From Silanimonas lenta DSM 16282 (GTDB lineage: Bacteria > Pseudomonadota > Gammaproteobacteria > Xanthomonadales > Xanthomonadaceae), in contig NZ_AUBD01000001.1 in assembly GCF_000429065.1 (NCBI RefSeq), positions 186,001 to 250,000 of the forward strand: a DNA stretch of 64,000 nucleotides. Reading direction: 5' to 3'. Under the pieces are notes generated by a model. The model did no database searches. It was not told where the DNA came from and saw only the letters and a program-made list of their open reading frames with translations. Both the position numbers and the translations under genes were made by a program. Below are positions 12,039 to 21,467 of the stretch, piece after piece. Position 1 is the first letter of the stretch. Every line of letters starts with the position of its first letter.

Positions 12039-12544
12039 GTGCCCTGCCCTTCCCCGCCCTCGGCACCGGGCGGCGGGGGCGCCGAGAAGGCGCCGATCGC
12101 CAGCCGCAGGGCCAGCAGGCCGAAGCCCGCCGGCAGCACCAGCATCGGCATCCAGCTCGGGATGCCCAGCGCGAAGACCAGCGGGAACTCGCGCTCGGCG
12201 GCCACCAGCCCGGCGCCGATCCAGGCCGCCCAGCCGCAGACCGCGGCGGCGGCCAGGGTCGAGAGCGCATGCACGAGCCGGCGCCAGGGGCCGGGAAGCA
12301 GGCGCGGCAAAGCATCGATGGCGATGTGCCGCTGCTGGCGTGCCGCCCCCAGCGCGCCCAGCATGGCAAGCCACAGCACGCCGGCGCGGCTCACCGGCTC
12401 GGCCCAGCTCCAGCCGGCGTCGAAGCCCGCCCGCAGCACGATCTGCGCCAGGGCGAGCAGGAGCAGCAACAAGGCCGCCAGCGCGAGGAGACCGTCCTCG
12501 AGCCGGTGCAGCAGGGCCAGCAGGCGGGCGGCAGCGGTACTCAA
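12035..12544 (-). CDS. TRAP transporter small permease (DctQ-like)
   Basis: Small four-helix membrane subunit that partners the large permease. It has 169 residues with hydrophobic segments LLALAALLLLLLALAQIVL, AGVLWLAMLGALGAA, a third before AAWIGAGLVAA and a last one in LVLPAGFGLLALRLAIG. The WAEPVSRAGVLWLAMLGA and RHIAIDALPRLLP motifs are characteristic of DctQ proteins. It overlaps the gene on each side by four bases (DctP stop/DctQ start and DctQ stop/DctM start), so the three proteins are coupled. Confidence 0.88.
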   Translation of the reverse strand: MSTAAARLLALLHRLEDGLLALAALLLLLLALAQIVLRAGFDAGWSWAEPVSRAGVLWLAMLGALGAARQQRHIAIDALPRLLPGPWRRLVHALSTLAAAAVCGWAAWIGAGLVAAEREFPLVFALGIPSWMPMLVLPAGFGLLALRLAIGAFSAPPPPGAEGGEGQGT

Positions 12545-13554
12545 TCCGCGCTGCCCGAAGCGGCCTTGGCCTCGCGGATGGCAGTCAGCAGGGAGGCATC
12601 CATCCGCCCTTCCTCGTAGAGGCGGCGCACCACGGTTTCGCCGATTTGGCGGAAATAGGCGGCGTCCGCGGCGCTGGGCGTCACCACCGTGAGCCCCTGC
12701 TTCTTCATCGCCTCCAGTGCGGCGGCATCATCGCGGCGGATGCTCGCATCGACGCGGGCGGCCGCCGCCTTGAAGATGCGGTCCACCACCGCCTGGTCGG
12801 CGGGCGCGATGCGGTTCCAGGCGCGGGTATCGACGATGATGTAGCCCACCACATAGGCCAGCGGCAGGTCGTAGAGGTAGCGCAGGCGCCCATGCCACTG
12901 CAGGGCGACGGCACCTGCCGGCGTGTTGGCCACCATGTCCACCATGCCGGTCTGCAGGCCGGTGAACACGTCGCCGATCGGCAACGGGATCGGGCTGGCG
13001 CCGCCTTCGCGGAAGGTCAGCTCGGCGATGCGGTCGTTCTGCGGCACCCAGAGCTTGGCGCGGCGCACGTCGTCGGGGCCGCGCAGGGGCCGGGTGCTCA
13101 TCAGGTAGGCGAAACCCACGCCCGAGGCTCCGAGCATGTGGAAGCCGCGCTCGGCGAAGCCCTTGGCCAGCAGCGGATCGACCCGGGGCCGCACACGGTC
13201 CACCGCCGCCCAGTCCTCGAACAGGAACGGCAGGGTGTAGACCGGGGCATCCGGGTAGACCAGCGAGAGCTCGCTCGAGGTGAGCACCCCACCCTGCAGC
13301 TGTCCGCCCTGGCGGATGCGTCGGAGCACGGCCTGGTCATTGCCCATCACGCCGCCGGGGAAGTAGCGGATCTCCACCCGCCCCTTCGTCTCGGCCTTCA
13401 CCGCTTCGGCGGCGGCGCGCAGCTCGCGCATCCAGGGCGAGCCGTCCGGCGCGAGGGTGGCAAGGCGCAGGGTCTGGGTCTGGGCGAGGACGAGGGGGGC
13501 GGCCAGCAGCAGGGCGAGCAGACCGAGAAGACGGAGGAAGGGGCTTGGCATCAT
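12541..13554 (-). CDS. TRAP transporter substrate-binding protein (DctP-like)
   Basis: Periplasmic solute receptor of the TRAP system, 337 residues. Residues 1-24 form a signal peptide cleaved after VLAQ. The DctP family pattern follows: LRLATLAPDGSPWMRELR, EIRYFPGGVMGND, LPFLFEDWAAVDRV, and MSTRPLRGPDDVRRAKLWVPQNDRI, which contains the Arg-rich region that often binds a substrate carboxylate. Hence an organic acid is the default guess, not a demonstrated ligand. Eight bases separate it from the upstream TatT-like gene. Two consecutive ATG codons make the exact start uncertain by one residue. Confidence 0.93.
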   Translation of the reverse strand: MMPSPFLRLLGLLALLLAAPLVLAQTQTLRLATLAPDGSPWMRELRAAAEAVKAETKGRVEIRYFPGGVMGNDQAVLRRIRQGGQLQGGVLTSSELSLVYPDAPVYTLPFLFEDWAAVDRVRPRVDPLLAKGFAERGFHMLGASGVGFAYLMSTRPLRGPDDVRRAKLWVPQNDRIAELTFREGGASPIPLPIGDVFTGLQTGMVDMVANTPAGAVALQWHGRLRYLYDLPLAYVVGYIIVDTRAWNRIAPADQAVVDRIFKAAAARVDASIRRDDAAALEAMKKQGLTVVTPSAADAAYFRQIGETVVRRLYEEGRMDASLLTAIREAKAASGSAD

Positions 13555-13561
13555 GCGGTGC

Positions 13562-14452
13562 TCAGAAGTAGTCCTTGCCGCTCTCCAGCAGGGCGCGGGC
13601 GCGCTCCTGGGCGAGGGTGTTCATCAGGGTGTAGCCCCGGGCACGCGGATCGGCCTCCAGCACTTCCCGCAGCAGCCGGTCATGCAGGGCCTGATCGAAG
13701 ACCAGCCGGGCATGGAATTCGGCCATCAGGGTCTTGGCGTAGAGATTGCGCCCACCCGAGGCCTCGATCGCCTGCTCGAAGTAAGCCCGCCCCCGCTCGG
13801 GCTGCCCGCCCACGGCCTCGGGGCGCAGCGAGTGCAGCACCCCGAGGTAGACCAGGGCAAGCCCGCCGTCATGCCCGGGGTCCACCGCCACCACGCGCTG
13901 CAGCAGGGCCTCCACCTTCGGCAGGTCGGCCACCGCAGCCCAGTCCTCGCGGTGGGCCTGGATGTGGCCGGCCCAGGCGGTGCCGAGGGTGTAGAAGAGC
14001 GGCAGGCGGCGGTCGCTCACCGCGGCGAGGGCGCTGGCGAAGTCGTCCGGGTTGCCCTCGAGGCGCTCGCAGAGCCGCGGCTCCTGCAGGCAGGTGGCGC
14101 GCTGCGCGAGCGCGAGGGCCTTGCGGGCGAGGCGCTGGGCGCGGGCGCTATCCGCGCCGGTGAAGTTGCCGGCATAGGCGCCATTGAGCCGGGCTGCCGC
14201 CAGCAGGGTATCCACGTTCCCGGGATCGCCCTCGATCAGGCCATCGAGCAGCAGCAGGTAGGCCGGCAGGCCGTCGCGCACCGTGGCTGGGTCCTCGGCA
14301 TCGAGCACCGCCTTGCCGAGGTTGTCGGCCAGCCGCGCGGTGGCGTTTCCCACCAGCGAGGCGCAGCCCGACAGGCCGAGAACGAGGCAGAGGGCGAGCG
14401 CGGGCGTCCGGAGCGTCACGGCAGGAGGGCGGCGGGGTGGCATGGCAAGCAT
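13562..14452 (-). CDS. TRAP-associated TatT-component lipoprotein
   Basis: Helical-repeat lipoprotein that accompanies some TRAP systems; the T component (TatT) is described as forming trimers that bind the DctP-type receptor. A hydrophobic signal ends in lipobox LSGC followed by ASLVGNAT. The body consists of TPR-like helical repeats (YLLLLDGLIEGDPGNVDTLL, ARKALALAQRATC, YLGVLHSLRPEAVGG, YFEQAIEASGG) and ends in RALLESGKDYF, a conserved TatT ending. The start at 14452 is provisional: ATG 14443 or a GTG just before the hydrophobic stretch would also give an export signal. It lies nine bases after folD and eight before dctP on the same strand. Confidence 0.85.
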   Translation of the reverse strand: MLAMPPRRPPAVTLRTPALALCLVLGLSGCASLVGNATARLADNLGKAVLDAEDPATVRDGLPAYLLLLDGLIEGDPGNVDTLLAAARLNGAYAGNFTGADSARAQRLARKALALAQRATCLQEPRLCERLEGNPDDFASALAAVSDRRLPLFYTLGTAWAGHIQAHREDWAAVADLPKVEALLQRVVAVDPGHDGGLALVYLGVLHSLRPEAVGGQPERGRAYFEQAIEASGGRNLYAKTLMAEFHARLVFDQALHDRLLREVLEADPRARGYTLMNTLAQERARALLESGKDYF

Positions 14453-14461
14453 CGCGCCAGC

Positions 14462-15352
14462 CTAGCGGGCGTAGGTGTAGGCCTCGTGACCGGGCAGGTC
14501 GGCGGCGTCGGCCGCTTCGAGGGTGTTCTGCATCAGGGTGGCCACGGTCATCGGGCCCACGCCGCCCGGCACCGGGGTGATCCAGCTCGCCCGCTCGCGG
14601 GCGGCCTCGAAGCCGACATCGCCCACCAGCCGGCCATCCTCCATGCGGTTGATGCCCACATCGATCACCACCGCGCCGGGCTTGATCCACTCGCCGGGCA
14701 CGATGCCGGGGCGGCCCACGGCCACCACCACGATGTCGGCCTGCTCCACCTGCCGCTGCAGCACCTCGCGCGGGGTGAACTTGTGGCAGGCGGTGACGGT
14801 GCAGCCGGCGATCAGCAGTTCCAGCACCATCGGCCGGCCGACGTGGTTGCTCACCCCCACCACTACGGCATTGGCGCCGCGCACCGGGCGGTCGGTGTAG
14901 CCCAGCAGGGTGGTGATGCCCCGCGGCGTGCAGGGCCTGAGGCCGAACTGCCGCAGCGCCAGGCGGCCGACGTTCTCCGGGTGGAAGCCGTCCACGTCCT
15001 TGCGCGGGTCGATGCGCTGGATGATCTCGCGGCCGTCGCGGCCACCGGGCAGCGGCAGCTGCAGCAGGATGCCGTGGATCGCCGGATCGGCGTTCAGGCG
15101 CTCGATCAGTGCCAGCAGCTCGGCGTCGCTGGTAGACGCCGGCAGGTCGAAATCGCGGGCTTCGATGCCCACCTTCAGGCAGGCCCGGCGCTTGTTGCGC
15201 ACGTACACCGCCGAAGCCGGGTCGTCGCCCACCAGCACCACGGCGAGGCCGGGACGGGGCCGGCCGGCGGCGATCCGCGCCTGGACGCGGGCGGCAAGGT
15301 CCTCGAGGAGCCGGTCGGCGATGCCTTTGCCGTCGAGCAGGCGGGCGGTCAT
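14462..15352 (-). CDS. folD: bifunctional methylenetetrahydrofolate dehydrogenase / cyclohydrolase
   Basis: Interconverts 5,10-methylene-, methenyl- and 10-formyl-tetrahydrofolate. It has 296 residues from ATG 15352. Motifs: [14 protein letters not shown] (catalytic Lys in the YxxxK-type region), [23 protein letters not shown], the NADP-binding [17 protein letters not shown], where the usual RS reads SN, and the C-terminal [19 protein letters not shown]. An open upstream extension lacks FolD features. It sits between the MoeB-type fusion gene and the TRAP genes on one strand. Confidence 0.96.
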   Translation of the reverse strand: MTARLLDGKGIADRLLEDLAARVQARIAAGRPRPGLAVVLVGDDPASAVYVRNKRRACLKVGIEARDFDLPASTSDAELLALIERLNADPAIHGILLQLPLPGGRDGREIIQRIDPRKDVDGFHPENVGRLALRQFGLRPCTPRGITTLLGYTDRPVRGANAVVVGVSNHVGRPMVLELLIAGCTVTACHKFTPREVLQRQVEQADIVVVAVGRPGIVPGEWIKPGAVVIDVGINRMEDGRLVGDVGFEAARERASWITPVPGGVGPMTVATLMQNTLEAADAADLPGHEAYTYAR

Positions 15353-15387
15353 GGGGCGGAGGGGCTCCTGGGCGGGAAAGCCGCGCA

Positions 15388-17214
15388 TTATCGCCGCTCG
15401 CCGCCTCCCCCGCACGCCGGGCAGGCCGGATCGACCGGCACGGGCAGTTCGCGGAAGCGCATCGCCAGCGCATCGAAGATCAGCAGGCGCCCCGCCAGCG
15501 ACTCTCCCTGCCCCAAGAGCAGCTTCAGCACCTCGGTGGCCTGCAAGAGCCCGATCACGCCGGGCAGCACGCCGAGCACGCCGGCCTCGGCGCAGTTCGG
15601 CGCCCCGCCCGCGCCTTCGGGTTCCGGGAACAGGCACTGGTAGCAGGGCCGTTCCCCACGCCGGCGGCCGGCATCGAACACCGACACCTGGCCCTGGAAG
15701 CGCTCCACCGCCCCGTACACCAGCGGGATGCCGAGGCGCAGGCAGGCGCGGTTGAGGCAATGGCGTGCACGGAAGTTGTCGCTGCCATCGAGCACCACGT
15801 CGATGCCGGCGAGCAGCGCATCGACATTCCCCTCGTCGAGCCTGGCCTGCACCGTCTCCAGCTGCAATCGCGGGTTCAAGGCAAGCAGGCGCTCACGGGC
15901 CGAGGCCACCTTCGGCTGGCCGACCCCGGCATCGACGTGCAGGATCTGGCGCTGCAGGTTGCTGCGCTCCACTTGGTCGTCATCGACGAGGCGCAGCCGG
16001 CCCACCCCGGCCGCGGCGAGATAGAAGGCCGCCGGGGAGCCGAGTCCGCCCGCCCCCACCAGCAGCACCCGTGAGGCCAGCAGCCGGGCCTGGCCTTCCA
16101 CGCCCACCTGCGGCAGCAGCAGATGCCGGGCATAGCGTTCGCGGGCATCGGCATCCAGGCGGGGCTCGCCGGCCGCCTCGCCCTGCATCGCCAGCCCTGC
16201 GGCCCGCCAGGCCACGAGGCCGCCGCGCACACTGGCCACGCGGGCGTGCCCCGCCTCGCGCAGCGCCCGCGCCGCGGCCAGAGAGCGCACGCCGCTGGCA
16301 CAGAGCAGCAGCAGGGGGCCCTGCCCCGCCCCGAAGGCATCGGGTTCGGCGAGCAGGCGGGCCCGGGGCACGGCCTCGGCTCCCGCGGGCAGGCCGGAGG
16401 CGGTCTCCTCCGCCTCCCGCAGGTCGATCAGCCGGGCTCCCGCAGCCAGCGCCCGTGGCACGGCAGCAGCCTCGATCTCGAGCGGCCAGCCGCCGTCCGC
16501 CCCGTCTCCCACGGCCGTGTCCGCGATGGAGGCCGGTTCACGTTCGCCCAGCAGCCCGGCCAGCAGGGGCGGCAGCACCTGTTCGCAGGCCCGGCGCAGG
16601 GCTTCCGGCGCATCGGGCAGGAACAGGCACAGGGGCTGCCGTGGTCCGGCCTCGAGCGGGATGAGCAGGGCTACGGCCGGGGCCGTCAGCCCAAGGTCGA
16701 TCCGCAGCGCCGAAGGATGGCCTGCCACCGGCGGCAGACCGACGGGTAGCCCGTCTGGCCCTGGGGCGGCGGCGATCAGCACCAGGTCGAAGGCCTGGGC
16801 GGCATCGTCCAGCGCACTGCCGAGTACCGGCAGGACTGGCCAGGCCACCGGCTCCAGGCCCTGGGCCTGGAGCCAGGCCATCAGCACCGGGCGTGCGGCA
16901 TCGTGGCGCCCCCCGGGGGGCAGGGCCTGGCCGGGCGGAATGCGGTCGGCGCCCAGGGTGAACAGGGCCACCGTGGGCCGGCGCACGCATGGCAGTTCGG
17001 CATGACCGGCGGCCGCCAGCCTGCCGAGATCGAACACCCCGAGGCGATGTCCTGCCGGCAGCGCACCCTCCCCGTCCTGGCAGGCCTCGGCCAGCACCCG
17101 CCCCGCGGCGCGGGCGAGCGGCACGCGCTCGGCATCGCGGCGCCGGGCGGCACCGAAACGCCGCAGCAGCGGCAGGGCCTTTCCCAGAGTGAGCGTGGCC
17201 GGCACCACCGGCAT
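15388..17214 (-). CDS. fusion of degenerate MoeA-like domain, rhodanese and MoeB/ThiF adenylyltransferase
   Basis: 608 residues, far longer than ordinary MoeB (about 250) or rhodanese-MoeB proteins (about 380-400). Residues 1-225 look like a shortened Moe[33 protein letters not shown] with [13 protein letters not shown], and a [10 protein letters not shown] stretch that matches the PGNP region. The MoeA catalytic elements (MDGYA, SGG) are missing. Residues 250-345 are a rhodanese with Cys305 in LCASGVRS. Residues 355-608 are an E1-like domain: [15 protein letters not shown], nucleotide loop GAGGLG at 387-392, [21 protein letters not shown] with Cys541, and two zinc motifs CYQC (524-527) and CPAC (598-601). 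The E1 part should activate a ThiS/MoaD-type sulfur carrier C-terminus and the rhodanese supply sulfur. It lies three bases after der. Confidence 0.85.
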   Translation of the reverse strand: MPVVPATLTLGKALPLLRRFGAARRRDAERVPLARAAGRVLAEACQDGEGALPAGHRLGVFDLGRLAAAGHAELPCVRRPTVALFTLGADRIPPGQALPPGGRHDAARPVLMAWLQAQGLEPVAWPVLPVLGSALDDAAQAFDLVLIAAAPGPDGLPVGLPPVAGHPSALRIDLGLTAPAVALLIPLEAGPRQPLCLFLPDAPEALRRACEQVLPPLLAGLLGEREPASIADTAVGDGADGGWPLEIEAAAVPRALAAGARLIDLREAEETASGLPAGAEAVPRARLLAEPDAFGAGQGPLLLLCASGVRSLAAARALREAGHARVASVRGGLVAWRAAGLAMQGEAAGEPRLDADARERYARHLLLPQVGVEGQARLLASRVLLVGAGGLGSPAAFYLAAAGVGRLRLVDDDQVERSNLQRQILHVDAGVGQPKVASARERLLALNPRLQLETVQARLDEGNVDALLAGIDVVLDGSDNFRARHCLNRACLRLGIPLVYGAVERFQGQVSVFDAGRRRGERPCYQCLFPEPEGAGGAPNCAEAGVLGVLPGVIGLLQATEVLKLLLGQGESLAGRLLIFDALAMRFRELPVPVDPACPACGGGGERR

Positions 17215-17217
17215 GCC

Positions 17218-18615
17218 TCAGCGCTTCTTGGCGAAGCGCAGCAGGCGCCGGCGCTTGGCGATCTGGCGCTCGGTGAGTTCGTTCTTCCGCCCCTCGAAGG
17301 GGTTCTCGCCCTCACGGAACTCGAAGCGCAGCGGCGTGCCCACCAGCTTGAAGCGCTTGCGGAAGAAATTCTCGAGATAGCGCCGGTAGCTCTCCGGCAG
17401 GCCACGCAGCCGGGTGCCATGGATGACGAAGGTGGGCGGCGTGTTGCCCCCGGAATGGGCGTAGCGCATCTTCGGCGCGTGGCCGCGCACCGCCGGCGGC
17501 GGATTGCTCTCGTAGGCCACTTCCAGCGCCCGGTTGATCTCGCTGGTGCTGAAGCTCCGGGTCACCGAGGCATGGGCACGGTTCACCGCCCGGAACAGCT
17601 CGCGCAGCCCGCTGCCGTGCAGGGCGGAGATGGTGACGCGCTCGGCCCAGGGCACGAAGGCCAGGCGGCGCTCCAGCATCACCCGGTTCTGCTCGCGTTC
17701 GTAGGCGGAAAGGCCGTCCCATTTGTTCACCGCCACCACCAGGCCGCGGCCCGCCTCCAGCACGTGGCCGAGCACGGTGGCATCCTGATCGGTGATGCCC
17801 TCGGTGCCATCCACCAGCACCACGGCCACCTGGCAGTGCTCGATCGAGGCCAAGGTCTTGAAGGCACTGAACTTCTCCACCGCTTCCTCCACCCGGCTGC
17901 GGCGGCGCAGGCCGGCGGTGTCGATCAGCCGGTAGCGGCGGCCGTCGCGTTCGAGGTCGACGGCGATGGAATCGCGGGTGGTGCCCGGCACGTCGGAGGC
18001 GATCATCCGTTCCTCGCCGAGCATGCGGTTCACCAGGGTGCTCTTGCCGACGTTCGGGCGGCCGACGAAGGCCACGCGGATGCGCGCCGGGTCGTCTTCC
18101 AGCACCGAAAGATCGCGGTCGGGCGGCAGCCGCCGCTGCACGAGCTCCAGCAGGGCCGGTACGCCGCGCTGGTGCGAGGCGGCAAGCGGCAGGGTGTCGG
18201 CGATGCCGAAGCGGGCGAACTCGGCAAGGCAGTCGGCCTCGACGAGGCCGTCGGTCTTGTTCACTGCCAGCACCAGTGGCTTGCCGAGCTTGCGCAGCCA
18301 GCCGACGATCTCGCGGTCGAGCGGGGTCAGGCCATCGCGGGCATCGACCACGAAGACCACCAGATCGGCCTCCTCCACCCCGGCGCGGGCCTGGCGGGCG
18401 GTGGCTCCGGCCAGACCTTCTTCTTCACCGGAAAGGCCGCCGGTATCGACCACCGCGAAAGGCCGTGCCGGATCGAGACGGCAGACGCCGTAGTGGCGGT
18501 CACGGGTCACGCCCGGCTGGTCGTGTACCAGAGCGTCCCGGCTGCGCGTGAGCGCGTTGAACAGGGTGCTCTTGCCGACGTTCGGTCGACCGACCAGCGC
18601 GACCAGCGGCAGCAT
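17218..18615 (-). CDS. der: ribosome biogenesis GTPase Der
   Basis: Double-GTPase needed for 50S subunit maturation. It has 465 residues with two G domains, each with the P-loop GRPNVGKS (9-16 and 185-192), DTGG / DTAG Walker B motifs, and NKTD / NKWD guanine specificity motifs. The C-terminal KH-like domain ([20 protein letters not shown]-type region) ends in a basic tail [11 protein letters not shown]. It is the fifth gene of the ndk-rlmN-pilF-rodZ-yfgM-bamB-der order, with six bases between it and bamB. Confidence 0.97.
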   Translation of the reverse strand: MLPLVALVGRPNVGKSTLFNALTRSRDALVHDQPGVTRDRHYGVCRLDPARPFAVVDTGGLSGEEEGLAGATARQARAGVEEADLVVFVVDARDGLTPLDREIVGWLRKLGKPLVLAVNKTDGLVEADCLAEFARFGIADTLPLAASHQRGVPALLELVQRRLPPDRDLSVLEDDPARIRVAFVGRPNVGKSTLVNRMLGEERMIASDVPGTTRDSIAVDLERDGRRYRLIDTAGLRRRSRVEEAVEKFSAFKTLASIEHCQVAVVLVDGTEGITDQDATVLGHVLEAGRGLVVAVNKWDGLSAYEREQNRVMLERRLAFVPWAERVTISALHGSGLRELFRAVNRAHASVTRSFSTSEINRALEVAYESNPPPAVRGHAPKMRYAHSGGNTPPTFVIHGTRLRGLPESYRRYLENFFRKRFKLVGTPLRFEFREGENPFEGRKNELTERQIAKRRRLLRFAKKR

Positions 18616-18621
18616 ACGGGC

Positions 18622-19842
18622 TTACTCGGCGATGCGGAAGGCCGCGAGACGGCCTTCGTCGGTGACGGCGATGACGGTGCCGGAAGGCGTGGCGAGCGGC
18701 GTGGCGAGGACCCGGGCCCGGCCCACGCGCTCGCGGGCGCGCAGCACACCAGTGAAGGGATCGAACCAGTGCAGGTAGCCTTCGAGGTCGCCCACCACCG
18801 CCAGCGAGCCTGCCAGCACCGGGCCGGTGGGCTGGCGGCGCAGCAGGGCGTCCTGCTTCCACAGGGCACTGCCGCTGGCCCGGTCCAGCGACCAGAGCAC
18901 ACCGTCGCGGTCGGTCAGCAGCACGCCGTCGGCGGTCAGGTCGAGGCGGTTGCTGCCGCCGTTGTCGCGGGTCCAGACGACCTGGCCGCTCGCCAGCGCG
19001 ATCGCCGCGGTGATGCCGCGCACGCTGCTGGCATAGACGGCATCGGCGCCCAGGGCGAGATCGCCGTCGATGTCCACCAGGCGTTCGAGCTCGCTGCGAC
19101 CCTCGGGCTCGGCCACCGCAGCCTCCCAGATCGGGGCGCCGTCATCGGCGCGCAGGGCCACCACGGTGCCGTCGTCGTTGCCCACCAGCACGAGGCCGGC
19201 GGCGAAGGCCGGGGTGCTGGCCCCGCGCGAACTCAGGGTCGGGATCGGGCTTTCGAAGCTCCAGCGGCGGCTGCCGTCATTGCGGTCGAGGCCCACCACC
19301 CGGCCATCCTGCGAGCGCAGCACCACGAGACGCGGCAGCACCAGCGGCGCGGCCAGCACCTCGGCGCTGGCCTGGTACTGCCAGCGCGGGCTGCCATCCT
19401 CGGCCGAGACGGCGTAGACCTGGCCGCTGCGGCCGGCCACCACCACGAGGCCCTCGCCCACGCCCACCGAGGACATCAGGCCGCCCTCGCGCACCTTGTT
19501 GCGCCATACCCGCCAGCCGCGACCGCTCGAGAGCGGCTCCAGTTCGACCTCCCAGCGGCGCTTGCCGGTCTCGATGTCGATGGCGCGCAGCCGGCCTTTG
19601 TCGGTCACGGCATACACGCTGCTGCCGTCGATGCCCGGGCGCTGGCGCAGGCCGAGCCGGCCCTCGCCCTCGCCCAGGGATACCGACCAGAGGCGCTGCA
19701 CGCGGGCCGCGCCCTCGATCTTCTGCAGGGGCGCGGGATCGGTGGCCTTGCTCTTGTCGCTGCGGAACCAGTCGCGCATCGTGCCGCAGCCGGGAAGGAC
19801 GACGAGGGCCGCGACGAGCGCGATGCCGAGGAGCTTTCGCAT
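18622..19842 (-). CDS. bamB: outer membrane assembly lipoprotein BamB
   Basis: Beta-propeller lipoprotein of the BAM complex that folds beta-barrel proteins into the outer membrane. It has 406 residues. The signal is MRKLLGIALVAALVVLPGCG with lipobox LPGC, followed by repeated PQQ-like blades, each with a pattern such as GSSVYAVTDKGRLRAIDIETGKRRWEVEL and VYAVSAEDGSPRWQYQ. The Trp-docking repeat pattern is regular across the whole length. Three bases separate it from the YfgM-like gene upstream, matching the conserved order found in many gammaproteobacteria. Confidence 0.95.
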   Translation of the reverse strand: MRKLLGIALVAALVVLPGCGTMRDWFRSDKSKATDPAPLQKIEGAARVQRLWSVSLGEGEGRLGLRQRPGIDGSSVYAVTDKGRLRAIDIETGKRRWEVELEPLSSGRGWRVWRNKVREGGLMSSVGVGEGLVVVAGRSGQVYAVSAEDGSPRWQYQASAEVLAAPLVLPRLVVLRSQDGRVVGLDRNDGSRRWSFESPIPTLSSRGASTPAFAAGLVLVGNDDGTVVALRADDGAPIWEAAVAEPEGRSELERLVDIDGDLALGADAVYASSVRGITAAIALASGQVVWTRDNGGSNRLDLTADGVLLTDRDGVLWSLDRASGSALWKQDALLRRQPTGPVLAGSLAVVGDLEGYLHWFDPFTGVLRARERVGRARVLATPLATPSGTVIAVTDEGRLAAFRIAE

Positions 19843-19845
19843 GGA

Positions 19846-20496
19846 TCAGGCTTCCGGGGTCGTGGTGCCGCCGGCATCGGCGAGCTTGAGTTCGAGCAGC
19901 ACGCGGGTCGGCGTGGCGGTGTCGGTATGGGTCAGGGCGCGCTGGTAGGCCGCATGCGCCTCGTCGCGCCGCCCTTGTGCGGCATGGGCATCGCCCATGA
20001 GTTCCTCGCGCACCGCGGCATAGGCCGGCAGGCGCAGCGCCGAGAGGCGGGCCAGTGCGGCGTCATGGCGACCCAGCAGCAGCTCGGCGCGGGCGGCGCG
20101 CAGGGCCAGCAGTTCGGCAAGCGCCGGGTCCTTCACCCCGGGCAAGGTGGCATCGAGCAGGGGCACGGCCTCTTCCGGGCTGCCCGCCTCGACCAGGGCC
20201 GCGGCACGGCGCAGCGCCGCCAGGGCCGGATAGGCGGTGTCGGCGTAGTTGGCGCGCAGCGACTCGGCGAGCGCCGCGGCCTGGTCGGCATTGCCGCCCT
20301 CCTGGGCCTGCAGGAAGCTGCCGTACTGGCGGGCGGCCTCCTCGCGGTGGCCGGCCTTGCTGGCCTGCCAGGCCTGGAAGCCGAGGATGGCGGCGAAACC
20401 GATGCCGATGCCGCCGATGATGGAGACACCGTTGTCTCGCAGCCACTTGCGGACGCGTTCGCCCTGTTCGTATTCGTCGATCTGGTCGGTGGACAT
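19846..20496 (-). CDS. YfgM-family TPR membrane protein
   Basis: 216-residue inner-membrane protein with a short cytoplasmic N-terminus containing DEYEQGERVRKWLRDNG, one membrane helix (GIGIGFAAILGFQAWQA) and a periplasmic tail of TPR-like helices (EEAARQYGSFLQAQ, YPALAALRRAAALVEAGSPEEAVPLL, HAAYQRALTHTD). In E. coli, YfgM is an ancillary SecYEG subunit that works with the PpiD chaperone. Here it lies between rodZ and bamB, but the ispG and hisS genes that separate rodZ from yfgM in E. coli are missing. The precise role in this organism is inferred from the family and position. Confidence 0.88.
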   Translation of the reverse strand: MSTDQIDEYEQGERVRKWLRDNGVSIIGGIGIGFAAILGFQAWQASKAGHREEAARQYGSFLQAQEGGNADQAAALAESLRANYADTAYPALAALRRAAALVEAGSPEEAVPLLDATLPGVKDPALAELLALRAARAELLLGRHDAALARLSALRLPAYAAVREELMGDAHAAQGRRDEAHAAYQRALTHTDTATPTRVLLELKLADAGGTTTPEA

Positions 20497-20553
20497 GGGC
20501 CATCGCCGCGGTGCCCGCGGCCGGTTCGGGGAAAGGGCGAGGCCCCGGCGCCT

Positions 20554-21465
20554 TCAGCGCGCGATGGCCTCGATGGAACCGTCCGAGGATAGCGCAAAGC
20601 GGGCCACGTTCGCCGCGCGCACGCCATCGAGATTCACCCGCGAGCCATCCACGATGACCTCGGTGGCATCGACATTGCCCACCGTGACGCGCCCCACCTC
20701 GGCCGACGGGTAACGGCGCACCTCGCCGGCACGCGCGAGCACGCGCTCGATGGCGCTGCCGTCGCGGCGCATCACCTCGATCCAGCTCTCGCCGCTGAAA
20801 CGCATCTCGAGCTGGCGCGGCAGCACGCCACCGGTGAAGCTGGCGGCCACCGGGCGCGGCGTGGCGGCCGGTCCTGCCGCGGCTTCGGTCTCCGAAGTGG
20901 CAGGAGGCGGCGCGACGCCCGCGGCCGCCGCCATGCGCTCCGGCGTTTCCTCCGGGACCGGCGCCGCCGGCGCGTCTGCCGGAAGCTGTGCCGGCTCCCC
21001 GGCCGGCGCTTCCGCTCCGGGGCTGGCGAGGATGGCCTGGGCCAGGGGCTGGTCGAGTGCGGGGTCGAGCGAGCGCACCTGCACCGGGCCGGAAGGCACG
21101 AGGCTCAGCGCGCCGTACACCATCGACAGCACCAGCAGCGAGCCGCCGGCATAGGCCGCGTGGCGGGCGGAGAACTCGGCGAAGCGGCCGAAGCGCGAGA
21201 CCGGCACCTGCGAGCGCAGGACGGGGGCATGGAGGCGCTGCGCCACCGCGTCGAGATCCACCGGCACGCCGAGCCGGGCGGCATAGCGCCCCACCAGGTT
21301 GCGGGCGAACACCGGGGCGCCGAGGCGCTCCCAGTCACCGGCTTCGATCGCCTGCAGGATCGCCCGCGTGTACTTCAGCTCGCGGGCCAGCGCGTCGATC
21401 TCCAGCCCCTGCCGGAGCCGAGCCGAGCGCAGGCGCCCGCCGATGTCCTGGTTCTCTTCCGCCAT
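20554..21465 (-). CDS. rodZ: cytoskeleton protein RodZ
   Basis: Bitopic membrane protein that links MreB to the elongasome and sets rod shape. The ATG at 21465 gives 303 residues. The N-terminal HTH_25 DNA-binding-like fold reads IGGRLRSARLRQGLEIDALA and ILQAIEAGDWERLGAPVFARNLVGRYA. A membrane helix follows (YAGGSLLVLSMVYGAL), then a long Pro/Ala/Glu-rich periplasmic linker, and a C-terminal domain (LEMRFSGESWIEVMRRDGSAI, VTVGNVDATEVIVDG) typical of RodZ. A longer open frame upstream overlaps pilF and is rejected. The start lies three bases after the pilF stop. Confidence 0.92.
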   Translation of the reverse strand: MAEENQDIGGRLRSARLRQGLEIDALARELKYTRAILQAIEAGDWERLGAPVFARNLVGRYAARLGVPVDLDAVAQRLHAPVLRSQVPVSRFGRFAEFSARHAAYAGGSLLVLSMVYGALSLVPSGPVQVRSLDPALDQPLAQAILASPGAEAPAGEPAQLPADAPAAPVPEETPERMAAAAGVAPPPATSETEAAAGPAATPRPVAASFTGGVLPRQLEMRFSGESWIEVMRRDGSAIERVLARAGEVRRYPSAEVGRVTVGNVDATEVIVDGSRVNLDGVRAANVARFALSSDGSIEAIAR

Positions 21466-21467
21466 GC

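Noticed and set aside
16903-20592. A 1,229-codon open frame on the plus strand opposite moeB-fusion, der, bamB and yfgM.
   Set aside because: It is a shadow of high third-position GC in four well-recognised minus-strand genes; its translation has no domain pattern and is rich in His/Gly/Ala.
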